DNA of 64,000 nt. It comes from Labia minor. Its lineage: Eukaryota; Arthropoda; Insecta; Dermaptera; Spongiphoridae. Location of the stretch: contig OY720348.1 in assembly GCA_963082975.1 (NCBI GenBank), positions 17,351,146-17,415,145 on the forward strand, written 5' to 3'. Under the pieces are notes generated by a model. That model saw nothing but the letters and a program-made list of their open reading frames with translations, was not told where the DNA came from and made no database searches. Position numbers and translations under genes: made by a program. Below, one piece after another: positions 15,110-29,623 of the stretch (position 1 is its first letter; every line of letters begins with the position of its first letter).

Positions 15110-17219
15110 TAGCTGCTCCGAGCGCCTTCGGCGCTCTCCACACCTAGACGGGGGCTCCGCCCCCTGTACCCCCGAGTGGTACATAGTATTTGGTTAAGAG
15201 TAGTAAAAGGTTTTCATCCATTTTGTTTCAATCAGTATATTACATAAAACATTCATTTCTTTTTGTGTTCTTATTTAAAATATATGTTAAATTAATCAGT
15301 AAATTAATTATATATATATTATTATTGTATATGTTATTTTATCTATCTCGAAAGTTCTTGGCCGCAGCAACCACATTTAATTACTTAATTATTTATTATA
15401 TTTCAAAGGAATATTTTAATATCATTTTAAATGAATGAATGAATGAAAATTTAAATTTTATATAGTTTTTTTATATATGTTTATTTATGCAGAAAAAATT
15501 ATTTGACTTAATTATTAATTTAATAAAATAAAATAATTTAATAAAATATTAAAATAATAAAAATTAATAAATTTATAAAAAAATATATAATACTTAAAAA
15601 AAAATGTGCCTTTGCGAGTTTCGAACTGAGAGTGCAAAGTCAAAAGATAACGCCTTAGACCCTTGACCCAGGAACCACTTTTGTCTCCTATTACGAAATA
15701 TATACATGTCAAATTATCGCCACCAGCGCCTCTATGATCTAGCATTGTAACTAAACTAATTTTATTTAAATTCCACCCCCTGGACACACCTTTCCAATTA
15801 GCGGTTTTATAAAAGAAGTCTGACATGCCCTGAGACCTACTGAATACGCATAAAAAATTTCATAAGAATCGGTCCAGCCGTTTCGGAGGAGTATCATTTC
15901 AAAATTTTGTGACACGAGAATTTTATATATAAGATATATAATCTTGATATGCTAGCTAAAATTGTATATATATTTGTAAATGGGATCTTAGAAACCGCTC
16001 TAATCATTTTTTTGAAATTCACACCATAGATAGTATTTATAAAGAAAAATCGATCTGTATTGGCTTCATTCTTTGGAAAAATTATCTTCATTAGTTTTTT
16101 ATTAATTTAAATTTATATGACGTCATAGCTTGCCATCCAGCCCTTCATGACGTCACAGCCAGCGCCTTCTTATTTCTGATCTTATATTATAAATAAATTA
16201 AAATTAAAAATATTTATGTTATATCCATATCTGTTTTTTATTGCATTAATAGATACATTTAATTTATTTGAAAATGTTTCAAAACGTTTACAAGATTTAT
16301 CTTTATTTAAAGAGGGAAATTAAATGACGTCATCAATTTCGTCAGACAGCGCTTCCGTCCCTGTATTTCGTTGGAAGTTTATATGTAAAAGGTTTTCATC
16401 CATTTTGTTTCAATCAATATATTACATAAAACATTCATTTGTTTTTGTGTTCTTACTTAAAATATATTTTAATTTAATCAATAAATTAATTATATATTAT
16501 TATTGTATATGTTATATCTATCTATCTATCTCTGTGGCTCTACGGTACTCGAAAGTTCTTAGCCGCAACATCCACATTTCTTCAAGTGTCCCTTCATACA
16601 TTGTCCACCCATATTAAAATCTTACTTGAAAATCCAATTATGAGTTCAAAATTCAAATTATTTATTCATATAATCTTAAAAATTAAAAGAGGTAATAGTC
16701 CCAATGTGAATGTTTTCAGTGTATTATATAAGCTAAAAAGGTCAATATTAGAAAAATAAAAATATAAAAATTATAAACATTCTTTGTGTTATATTCTTCG
16801 CTCTGCTGAATGACATGTAGATATCAAATTTTAAAAAATTAATTTCTGAGATATGGAAGAATATTGTGATGTAATTTCATTCAGCCAATAACGTCAAAAT
16901 TTCCCGACAGAAAGACTTAATTTCTGCGGTTATTGAATGTATAATATATCGATAAAAATAGAGGTATGTAAGAATATTATGATGTAATCTCATCGAAATC
17001 GGTTCAGCCAATTTTTTAAGTCTATAACGTCAAAACAAACAGACAGACAGACATGAAAAATTCTAAAGTCACTCTTGGATTCTAAAGGTCATAAAACGCG
17101 AGGATATGCAAAAATTTTTAAATTCACAGCAATGTGCAGACAAAAACCTTTATTTATATATAAACTTATAAATAAATCAAATTTACGAAAATATATCTAT
17201 CTATATATATAAAAGGCAA

Positions 17220-17254
<35 letters not shown>

Positions 17255-20200
17255 TATAGACTCAAAAACTACCCGTCCGATTACGGTGAAACTTTCAGGG
17301 ATTGTTGTGGGCATACCAAGGAAGGTTTTAGTGTAGTTAAATCCAAAATTAATTTATCCAAAATTAATTTAATTAGTAATATTTTGGTAAAAGTCTGTAG
17401 TGTCACAAAACTATCGACAGATGGCGCTACATATAATCTTCCAAATTCAAATATTTTTAATTTTTTTTAAACTTAATATTTCTAACTTTGTATTACAATA
17501 CAATAATAAGACGGAATTGTTGTGTGTTAAATTAGATTTTATAAATTGAAAACCATTAGTTATACTCTTAAGTTATTTAGTTTTATTGATCACATATCTG
17601 GAAAAAATCATCTTCATTAGTTGTTTTTAATTTAAATGTATATATGTGACGTCACAGTTACCTCCTTTTAGATATATATCTATTCTTAAAATAAAATTAA
17701 AAATATTTATATTATATTCATATATATGTAAAATAATAATTATATTATTTTAATATTCCTATAAGTTGGTATCACAATTTATTATTATTATGAATTATTT
17801 ATAAGTAATTAATATTATTAATTGGTATTAATAAATAAATAATATTAATTATATTAACTTAATATTTCTAACTTTGTATTACAATAATGAGACGGAATTG
17901 TTGTGTGTTAAAGAATTGTTGACTATAAAAACCAATTTGTTTTTAGGTAAGAATATATTATTCTATTTATTGTAATTATTTAAAAATTTTTTTTAGCAAA
18001 CAAATCTGTCTATAGTCCATTTGATTAAACCTACCATCTTATATATAGATTGTCGTGTATAAGATATTAGGGGTGAGGTATTTTATAAGAAAAATTGGGT
18101 TAAAAATAAGTTTAATTAATTGGTAGCACTCTGGATTGAATTTAGAATAATTAAAAGGGTTATTGAAACCGCGTAGGTTGATTAGGGAATGACAAGATTG
18201 AATAGGTTCAATTAAAAAATGCTTATATAAAATTATAACTAAAAATGATTTATTTAATAAAACTGTAAGAATTTAAATTAAAATAGATAACTCAAGAAAT
18301 TAAGATGAAATAGAATAATTGAAAGGTACCGTAAAAATAGAAATATAAATTAAAAGAACTTTAATTTATATTTTAGCAAATGCAATTTATAATTAATTAT
18401 TAATTACCAATTGTCGACCACAGTTGGTATATTGTGTAGTTAAGGAATTGAGAATTCAAAATATGTCGAAGCCAATCATCCCCTCCTCTGCCACTTGGCA
18501 AAATTGTCCACCCCTCTCTCTCTATTGGGGTAACGAAGAGGTAAATCTCTGGGTTTTCCCCTGGGTTTTTTTTTTAAAACAATTATTTTTAGAAAGTCTT
18601 TGCCATGTGCTCAGTATCATAATACATCCAATATATAAGCATAAAAAACAAGCATTTTTATATTTATACTAGGAAAATTTGTTGTTGATTAAATTAAAAT
18701 ATATTTTCCAAGAAAACAAATATATGTCTTATCTACTTATACTGATTGAAACAAAATGGATGAAAACCTTTTACATACAGACTTTCAACCAAATACTATG
18801 TATCACTCGGGGGTACAGGGGGCGGAGCCCTCGTCTAGGTGTGAAGAGCGCCTGGAAGGCGCTCTGATCAGCTAGTATATTTTATATCAACAGGCCTACT
18901 TTTCTTTTTTTTAGTACATTAATACACACTTTTAAGGAGTATATGTTTTATTAGTCTTTTATGTTCTTTTAAATTATTTGAACTGTGACTCGGTGAACCA
19001 GTTATTAATATTAACAGCCAAACCCAGTAATTAGGAATCATTTTTTTAATGATAGAGCTGGGGCTGGGTGAACCAGGTATATCTAATAATGTACTAAGTA
19101 TGATCTAAGAAAAGCATAATAGCAGAAATGTTAGTTTTATCTCTAAAATAATTTTTTAAGGCCATTCTTTTCTGTCTTCCACTGCATTAATACGTTTAAG
19201 GGGTGTATGTTTTATGACCAATTTTTTAATGTACAAGGTAGGATCTAAGAAAAGCATAATAGCAACATAGCTGAACAGTCAGTTTTATCTCTAAATAAAT
19301 AATTTTTTAAGGCCATTCATTACTTTCTTCCAGTGTATTAATACGTACATTTAAGGGGTGTATGTTTTATGACCAATTTTTTTTAATTTATGTTCTTTTA
19401 AATTATTTGAATGGCGATTCGGTGAATCAGGTATTAATATTATCAGTCAAACCCGATAATAAGGAATCATTTTTTATTGACAGAGCGGTAATAAATAAAT
19501 GTTAAATAATATTAATTTTCTTTTTACAATAATTTCATTCCAAAAAACTTTTTACCTATATGAATTAGTAAATGACAATTTAAATGTGATTAAATTAAAT
19601 TGAAAATGCTTTTCTTGTGTAAGAATTAAAATAAAGATTTTTATAAAGTTTCTTTTTTATTTAATACTAGCTGCTCAGAGCGCCTTCGGCGCTCTTCACA
19701 CCTAGACGGGGGCTCCGCCCCCTGTACCCCCGAGTGGTACATAGTATTTGGTTGAAAGTAGTAAAAGGTTTTCGTCCATTTTGTTTCAATCCGTATATTA
19801 CATAAAACATTCATTTCTTTTTGTGTTCTTATTCAAAATCTATTTTAATTTAATCAGTAAATTAATTATATATATTATTATTTAATATGGTATATCTATC
19901 TATCTATGTGGCTCAAAGATACTCGAAAGTTCTTGGCCGCAACAACCACATTTCTCCAAGTGTCCCTATCCTGAGCCCTTGTCCCATCTCTCTTACGTCC
20001 CTTCATACGCGTCATTGGTTTTCCAAGCGGACGTTTTCCAATCGGTCTCCCCACCAATATCTTTTTCCTCTCCCATTCTAGCCACGTGCCCTGCCTATCG
20101 CAGCCTTTTCCCTTTTATAACCCTAACTATTTCTGAAGATGCAGAGAGGCCATGCAATTTCTTGTTATGCAGTCTTCCCCATTCCCCGGTGACCTCATCT

Positions 20201-23200
20201 TTCTTTGGCCAATAAATGCAGGGAAGAATCCTATTCTAAAATACTCTGAATCTACTCTCATCTCCCAGGGTCATAGTCCATGCCTCCCACCCATATAATG
20301 CAACAGGCAAAATAATTTTTTTATATATTCCCTTTGATAATAATTTTGAAGAGATAAGCCTCTTTGTTGCAAGATAACAGGCGTTTCCCGATTGCAACCC
20401 CGATTTAAATTCTTCTCAAATATTATTATCCTTCGTGATTACATTCAATTTTTTTACATATTCAAATTCTACATTTTGTATCTTAAGATTTTGTATGTTA
20501 ATACTCTTCCTCTTAACCGCCCTACCTATACGAACGTATCTGATACGTCAGCTATATTGTGGTCTGTAAACAACAAGCCGTATACCGTACGTTCAAGTAT
20601 TTCGATGATAACCGAAGTTACGCGAAGCCGTATCGCTTACGCGTAGTCTGAATGCATGAATAATCATTTGTGTTATTTCATTTATCACTTCCGTATGACT
20701 ATAAATATAAAATAAGTTGACCTGTGGCCAGGTCCGAACCGACCGACGGTTTGAAGTAAATTAATTTCCAGCTACAGAAACAATTTCAAATAATTTTAAT
20801 ATATCTATTAATGTAATAAAAAACATATAGGCATATAACATAAATATTTTTAATTTTATTTTATTTATAATATATGTATATATTTATATGTAAGACCAGG
20901 CTGTGACGTAATGATGACGTCATATAATTTTAAATCAAGAAAAAACTAATAAATATGATTTTCCCGAGGATAAAACCAATACAAAGTGCATGATTCGTGG
21001 TGATATATAAAAAAATCTCCTCATGTAAAATTTGGTGTGAAAATAACCCTTCCCTTCCTATCGTCGATCGCTAATACTACCACTTCCGGTTCACGGATTT
21101 GCACCAAAAGTTGATCAATTCATCCCACTGATGCATTAAGTAAATATACCAAATTTCATCAAAATCGGTTGAGCCGTTCAGGATGTACACATCTATACGG
21201 ACGGACAGACGGACGGACAGACATCATGCTAAAAATACTTTTTTCTGTTTAGAAAATGCATGATTCGTGGAGATATGTAAAAATCTCCACATGTGAAATT
21301 TGGTGTGAAAACAATACCTCCCTTACTATCGTCGGTCGGTAATAAAAATAAATATAATAGATATTAGATCGAGATTCGGCGTGAAGTCATACATGTTGTG
21401 TGAGTCTACCTCAGGATATATATGGTCTACAATTATTAATACGGGGAAAAATACTCTTTTTGATCAGACCTATAAACATCTTCCAGTCAGCTCCCAGGTG
21501 GTTATGTCACTAATGAGACCATTGCTCAATAAGGGGTACTGCCTAACAACTGACAATTTTTACTCATCACCAGAATTAGCGGAGTTGTTAATTACAAACA
21601 AAACTGACACATATGGAACACTAAGGTGCACACGAAAAGGAGTACCAAAAAATATTTCTCTTCCTAAGAAGGTTGCTCGTGGATTCACCAAAGCGTACAG
21701 AAAGGGGAAAATCATGGTGATGAGGTGGAGAGATAAAAGAGATGTGTTTTTTCTATCCACTGTCCATAGTTGTACAATGGTCCAAACTGAATCGGATAAA
21801 CAACGCCCAACTGTGGCAAACGACTATAATTTTACGATGGGGGGAGTAGATCGGGTTGACCAGCATTTGGCGGTTTGCCCTGTTACTAGAAAACAAGGCA
21901 AAAAATATTATAAAAAAATGTTTATCCGTTTATTGGAGCAAGCACTCTGGAATGCATTTGTGTTGTATAAAAAGAAGGGCGGAGTTTTGAATAACTCGAA
22001 ATTTAGAGAAAAGGTAATCTCTCAATATTTAGAAAATTACCATTCACCTGAGTTTTCATCCAAAGGAGGAAGACCATCAAGTACTCCAAACCCTTTACGT
22101 CTAACAGATAGACATTTTATTGATGTAATTCCCCCTACCGCAGGCAAAATGAATGCCGCAAGACGTTGTATTGTTTGCTGCTCCAAAGTAGATGAAAGAG
22201 GGAAAAAAGTGAGGAAGGAGACTAGATATTACTGCCCTGATTGTAATGTAGGGCTTTGCATCCCTTGTTTCAAAATTTATCACACCAAAAAAAATTTTTA
22301 GTGAAATAAAATAAAAATGAAAACTAAGTGTATTGTTTTATTTTATTGTCCTCTTCATATTTAGCAGTTCACCATGTGTTGTGTTTTTTACAATACCTGG
22401 TCTATTTTAAACAAGTATTGTTATTACGAAATTTTATAAAAAAAAACCCGATGATTTTTTACCCATTTTTTGAAAAATATCCCAAAGGTAGGGGGGTTAA
22501 TTACTAAATATTTTTTCTTATCCCTATTAATTTCAAACCTCCATTAATTTTTCCTCGCTATCTGCAATTGCAATTTCCTAATCTCCTATTATATTTAAGT
22601 CGTCTGGGTAACCTAACATTTTACAATTGATTTCTTCATCTTATTCTTTCTTTACTACCTTCAAGACAAATTTGAAGATCAAAATTTGAAAAAGTTTATG
22701 CTGATCTATATTGAGTCATGTGTATGTTTTACTAAAGTCTACAAATAATTAGTGAACAGAAATATTGAATTCGCGGTTTTTTTCCTATTATCTGTCATAA
22801 TTTAAATATCTTAATTAATGTTGATCGATTTGGCCTGATCCCGCAATGAAATTTCCTAATATTTCCTCCGCCTATGGTTCTTAAGTATTTTCTATGTTAT
22901 AATAGTGAAATAGAGTATAATATTTCTTGATCATTACATTTTGATATTTTATTTTCATTGCTAGATTATTATTGAATATTTTTAATTTTAATGAAACTTG
23001 GGAAAATGCAAAAATAGAGACTTGAGACAATATATAAAAATTAACGGTATAAAACTATAGATAAATTACCAATATATACATTCATTAATAGTATTAATTT
23101 AAATTAATTGATTTATTTGTTTTTTTTATTATTAAGTTCATTTATTAATTTTTTTAGATCATAGTTATTTTCCTCCCTTAAAAGAAACTTATCTAATTCT

Positions 23201-26200
23201 GTGGTGCTAGGGGATTTGAAAATTATTAGTCGCAATATGAAGATTTCGCTTACAGTTTCTGTCATGTCCGACCTCCGTCCAACAGTTATATTCTCTCAAG
23301 TTTCTTGCTTCTCTTAATCATGTGATCTATATATTTAATTTTTTTGATTCATTGTAATAAAATTTAAACAAATAAAAATTTTCACTTTGTTAATTTATAT
23401 AAATTTCAATTTACACTGATTGTGAGTGATACGCTTTGCCAATACTCTGAATAATTTGTGTATAGAAAATTGAATGTTCTTAGCGAGATTTTTTAACCTT
23501 TCACTTTCAAATAGAAAAGAAGAAATATTCAAATATATAGAAAGAATAAATAAAAATTAAGTTAATATAAATATGATCTAAATATTTTATTAAATTAATT
23601 AAAATGGGAACTTTTAGAATAAATGATTTAATTGAATTGATATTTAAATATTAGAATTTAAAATAAAAAGTGAAATATTACAATAATTCTTTGATTGGGA
23701 ATGGCTATGATAATTCATTGTTTAAAATGTTTCCGCTGGAGCCAGTGGGCCACGCCAGGCTCTTGAATGAACAACACGGAGAATTATATAAACTTTAAAA
23801 AATTAATTTCTGCGGTTATTGATTAAATGTTAATAAAATTTATAGCCTATGTTACTCTAGGGGTATATAAGAATATTGTGATGTAATTTCAAAGAAATCG
23901 GTTCAGCCAATTCTGAGTCTATAAAATAGTAATTTTCCGGACAGACAGACCGACAGACAGACAGACAGACAGACAGACATGAAAAATTCTAAAGTCACTT
24001 TTGGATTCTAGAGGTCATGAAACGCGAAGATATGCAAAAAATTTTAAATTCTGAGCAATGTGCAGACAAAAACCTTTTTTTATATATATAGATTGTAGAT
24101 TAGTAAAATGAAAGAAGCATTAGACATATTTTAGACTTGTATAAATTAATAATAAATACACTAACATATAAATAATAAAATGATAGGATTCTTTAATGTA
24201 ATGGATAATTAGTAATAATGTATTTATTAATAGACCAAATAAAATAGTAAATATAAAAACTAATTTAAATAAATCACATTTTTATTGATTTAAACTATAA
24301 TTTGACCTATAAAGTATATAAGCTATAGTACCGGGACCCCGAGCCTCGGCTCGGTACTTAAGTTAAAAAAAATGATTCATTATTATTGGATTTGGCTGGT
24401 AATATTAATACCTGGGACACCGAGCTCTCGCTCCACCCTTTAAAAAATATTGATACACAATTCTTTAATTATTTATTACAATTATTAAATGTTACACATT
24501 TGCATCAATCTGATTAAAATTAATGAACTTGTGCTCCTCAATAATACATAAATATATAATATATAGGTACATATATTTTTTTTCTATAGTGTTTTTTTGA
24601 AAAACTGTTTAGCGCCCCAAGTGGTTATAAAACAAACTAAAGACAAAAAAACGTGCTTTGCAGCTTTTCGGAATTAAAAAAGCAAAATTGGCAGTCGTGG
24701 GACTGGCCGACAGAAGTGAAAACTTCTGCGTAAGAAATTTTAAAACAGACGAAATTCGCGCTATTTCACGAGAAAGATGAATTTCATATGCATGTATATA
24801 TATATAACTTATATATTATTTTAAACATATATTTTAAACAAATTTGTAACTTATATTTATATATATATAAATACACAACTTTGTTTAAAATATTGCAATA
24901 CGAACTGTTTTATAATTCTTATCTCTAACATAAAATATATATTTATTATGTGAAGTTCATTTCGTATAATTTTGATTATATATGTATATATGAAATGAAC
25001 TTTACATAATAAATATATATTTATATGTTAGAGATAATTTATAAAACAGTTCTAATGACAATTCAAATTTCGCGCTCTGTTATAAGAAATTTGAAAGCAG
25101 ATGGTTTCATGGTGTTGGTCACGATCACGCGAGTTCTATACTTTTTCCCCATCCCGCAAAAGTGCTCAACGCCGCTAAAGAAGTTTTCACTTCAAAAATT
25201 ATTTAATATTTGGAAATATATCTGACTTATAGAAAAAATGAATATTAATTAAAGAAAGAAATAGTTTTTAAAATATCCTGAATAATATGTAACAATTTTC
25301 AAGATAGAAATTTATTACAATATTACAATTATTAACTGTTGCATCATTGCATCAATCTGATTAAAATGAATGGAACTTCGGGTACTCAATAATAATAAAT
25401 AAAATAATATTAATAAATATATTGAATAATATTTTATTGAAAAAATATTAAAACTTATAAAACTATCTAAAACTTTATTAATAAAAGAACAATGAATAAA
25501 TAAATATAGAATAGTAATTTATTAAAAAGTAAACAATAGATAAAAAGAAAAAAAAATAACAAAATCATTTTTTTCATTTTTAAATAACGATTCACCCGGC
25601 GAGTTTCGAACCGACGAAATCCACTCGTTAAAACATCAGTCCAACCGCTGGACTATATGTATTTAGATAAAAAATTGTCATTTTTTTACTGTCTTAGCAG
25701 GCAGTATTAAAAATTTTGACGTTTTCCATATAATATATAATTTTCAATTAAGAAATTAATAATGAAGCTGTATGTTTCAAGAGATATCATCAATAAAACT
25801 TAATTTTTCTTTATAAATACTATATCTAGTGTGAATTTGAAAAAAATCGTTAGAGCGGTTTTTGAGAACCATGATATATAGATAAATACATATATACAAT
25901 TTTAGCTAGCATAATAAGATAAGATTTAAAGAAAATCTTGTTTTCATTATTAAGCCTATTTTTCAAACATTATGTATTAATAAATGTTTATTTAAATGTG
26001 ATTTCTGATAAAATTTCTTTTTACAATAATTACATTCAAAAGGTTTTTCTCCTGTATGAATTAATAAATGTGTTTTTAAATTTGATTTCAGATTAAATTT
26101 CTTTTTACAATAATTACATTCAAAAGGTTTTTCTCCTGTATGAACTAATAAATGTTTTTTCAAATCTGATTTCCGATTAAATTTCTTTTCACAATAATTA

Positions 26201-28425
26201 CATTCAAAATGTTTTTCTCCTGTATGAATTAATAAATGTGTATTTAAATGTGATTTATGATTAAATTTCTTTTTACAATAATTACATTCAAAAGGTTTTT
26301 CTCCTGTATGAATTAATAAATGTGAATTTAAAGTTGATTTCTGATTAAATTTCTTTTCACAATAATTACATTCAAAAGGTTTTTCTCCTGTATGAATTAA
26401 TAAATGTCTATTTAAAATTGAGCTCTGAATAAATTTCTTTTCACAATAATTACATTCAAAAGGCTTTTCTCCTGTATGAATTAATAAATGTGTATTTAAA
26501 GTTGATTTCTGATTAAATTTCTTTTCACAATAATTACATTCAATAGGTTTTTCTCCTGTATGAATTGATAAATGTGTTTTTAAATGTGATTTCTGATAAA
26601 ATTTCTTTTTACAATAATTACATTCAAAAGGTTTTTCTCCTGTATGAATTAATAAATGTGTTTTTAAATTTGATTTCAGATTAAATTTCTTTTTACAATA
26701 ATTACATTCAAAAGGTTTTTCTCCTGTATGAACTAATAAATGATTTTTCAAATCTGATTTCCGATTAAATTTCTTTTCACAATAATTACATTCAAAATGT
26801 TTTTCTCCTGTATGAATTAATAAATGTCTATCTAAAATTGAGCTCTGAATAAATTTCTTACCACAATAATTACATTCAAAAGGTTTGTCTCCTGAATGAA
26901 TTAATAAATGTTTTTTAAAATATGATTTATCATTAAATTTCTTTTCACAATAATTACATTCAAAAGGTTTTTCTCCTGTATGAATTAATAAATGTGAATT
27001 TAAATTTGATTTCTGATTAAATTTCTTTTCACAATAATTACATTCAAAAGGTTTTTCCCCTGTATGAATTAATAAATGTCTATTTAAAATTGAGCTCTGA
27101 ATAAATTTCTTTTCACAATAATTACATTCAAAAGGCTTTTCTCCTGTATGAATTAATAAATGTGTATTTAAAGTTGATTTCTGATTAAATTTCTTTTCAC
27201 AATAATTACATTCAAAAGGTTTTTCTCCTGAATGAATTAATAAATGTTTTTTCAAATATGATTTCTGAATAAATTTCTTTTCACAATAATTACATTCAAA
27301 AGGTTTTTCTCCAGTATGAATTAATAAATGTGTTTTTAAATTTGATTTCAGATTAAATTTCTTTTCACAATAATTACATTCAAAAGGTTTTTCTCCTGAA
27401 TGAATTAATAAATGTCTTTTTAAAGTTGATTTATCATTAAATTTCTTTTCACAATAATTACATTGAAAACGATTGTCCTCAGTATGGTTTGAATCAGTTT
27501 CTTCTTTAGATTTTTCGTCTAAATACTTATCTGTATCCTTTTTGAATTTTACATCTTTTTTGAAAATTGAAAATATTTTTTTATGAAAACATTTTTTAAG
27601 ATGTTTGCATAAAAATTCCTCACTTATGAAGTTGGTATGACAATATACACAAGTATATAGAGGACCTAAAAAAAGAATTGTTTTCATTATTTTAAATCAT
27701 TATATTTTTATATATCTAACTGTTATATAATTCAATTTAAGGAATCATATCATTAGAATAATATTAAAAATAATTTTATTGGCAATTAACATTACTTTAG
27801 ATGAAAAAACAGAAATAAAAATTACCTATATAAATTGGATATTTTGTGTCTTCTTGGGAATAAAGATCCATTTTGAATTGATTAATGTAGTATCAATTAT
27901 AAATTATTTACTAGATAATAAGTAATACAAACCAGATGGTCTGTGATATAAACGTTTTAAATTTTGATTTTGATTTATATATATTTAAGGCAGCAACCAG
28001 GTGGGTGACACGCAAATTTGACTTCCGGTTGCCTTATGTGTTTTTACTATTCTCATTGTTAGATGGCGCTGCTGTTGACAAAATACATTTTTACCGACCG
28101 ACGATAGGAAGGAAAGGTATTGTTTTCGACCTCAAATTTCACATTTTTACCACAGACCATAAAGACCATGATTTTTACATATCTCCACGGATCATCCATT
28201 TTCTTAATAGAAAAAAGTATTTTTAGGACGATGTCTGTCCGTTCGTCCATTGTGTGTCCGTATAGACGTGTAAAGCTTGAAATAAAATTACGAAATATAT
28301 ATTATGTTACTTTTGTCTTTCAGTGCATTAATAGGTACTTTTAAGAGCTGTATCTTTTATCACTGTTTTTTTTTAAATTTATTATCTTTTAAATTTAAAT
28401 TATTTGAGTGGTGGCTCGGTGGACC

Positions 28426-28481
<56 letters not shown>

Positions 28482-29592
28482 ATATAATAAAGGGTAGTAA
28501 AGTTGAGATTTGATTACTGTTGATTCTAACCGAAGGTTTCAACCTTCAACCAAAAAATCATGGCTATTAGAAATTAAAATAAGCGGGAGTGTCCTCCCCT
28601 AGACTTTCCCGCATATAAATAGGTATAAAGAGTTGTGAATGAATATTTAGAATGTGTAAACTTGGTATTGATAAAGAGCCAGTTCGTATTAGTTTATTGG
28701 TGTCAAATTTGATATTTGGTAACATTTATATATATATATATAGAATAAAGTTCTACTTCCGGTTAACTGATATTTCAAATGCAAAAAAACAGATATGGAT
28801 ATAATATAAATATTTTTAATTTTATTTTATTTATAATATATAAGGGCTGGCTGTGACGTCATGAAGTGCTGGGTGACGTCATATAATTTTAAATTAAGAA
28901 AAAACTAATGAAGATGATTTTTCTCGAGGATAAAACCAATACAAAGTGCATAACACGTGGATATGTCCTCACGTGAAATTTGATATGAAAATAACCCTTC
29001 ACTTCCTCTCTTCGATCGGCAATACTAGCACTTCCGGTTTCCGGATTTGCACCAAAAGTTGATCAATTCATCCTACTGATGTATTAAGTAAATATACCAA
29101 ATTTCATCAAAATCCGTTGAGCCGTTCAGGCTGTACACATCTATACGGACGGACGGACGGACGGACAGACATCATGCTAAAAATACTTTTTTCTGTTAAG
29201 AAAATGCATGATTCGTGGAGATATGTACCTAAAAATATCCATAGGTGAAATTTGGTGTGAAAACAATACCTCCCTTACTATCGTCGGTCGGTAAAAAAGA
29301 AACGCTATTTGTATAGGTAAAATGTCACTTCCGGTAGTCAGATCATGATGAAATTTGGTATCTCAATTTTTTTCATATTTTTAAATCTATATACAAAATA
29401 TGAAGCAAATATCTCGAAGCAAACTGGTACTTTACTTGAAAGGTAAACGCAACCAGTGTAGGTAAAGTACCACTTCCGGTTAACCGATTTTGACGAAATT
29501 TTGATAGAAATCTACAAACTGTGAATAATATCGGTATACCAAATTTCGAAGTCCTAGCTTGATTAGTTTTTGAGTAAATTTGCTTACAGACA

Positions 29593-29623
<31 letters not shown>

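Noticed and set aside
15600..15672. Functional tRNA gene
   Set aside because: A- and B-box-like motifs are present, but the arms do not form a sound cloverleaf and the copy sits in a dispersed repeat.
17219..17252. CRISPR-like or structured tandem array
   Set aside because: Simple TGTC microsatellite; no spacers and a eukaryotic context.
28360..28542. Open frame with YIYIYI run
   Set aside because: Translation of the (AT)n run inside the family P element.
11603..29293. Segmental duplication explaining the two 1-kb repeats
   Set aside because: The similarity stops at transposon-like ends on the right and the left flanks differ, so two copies of one mobile family is simpler; not fully excluded.
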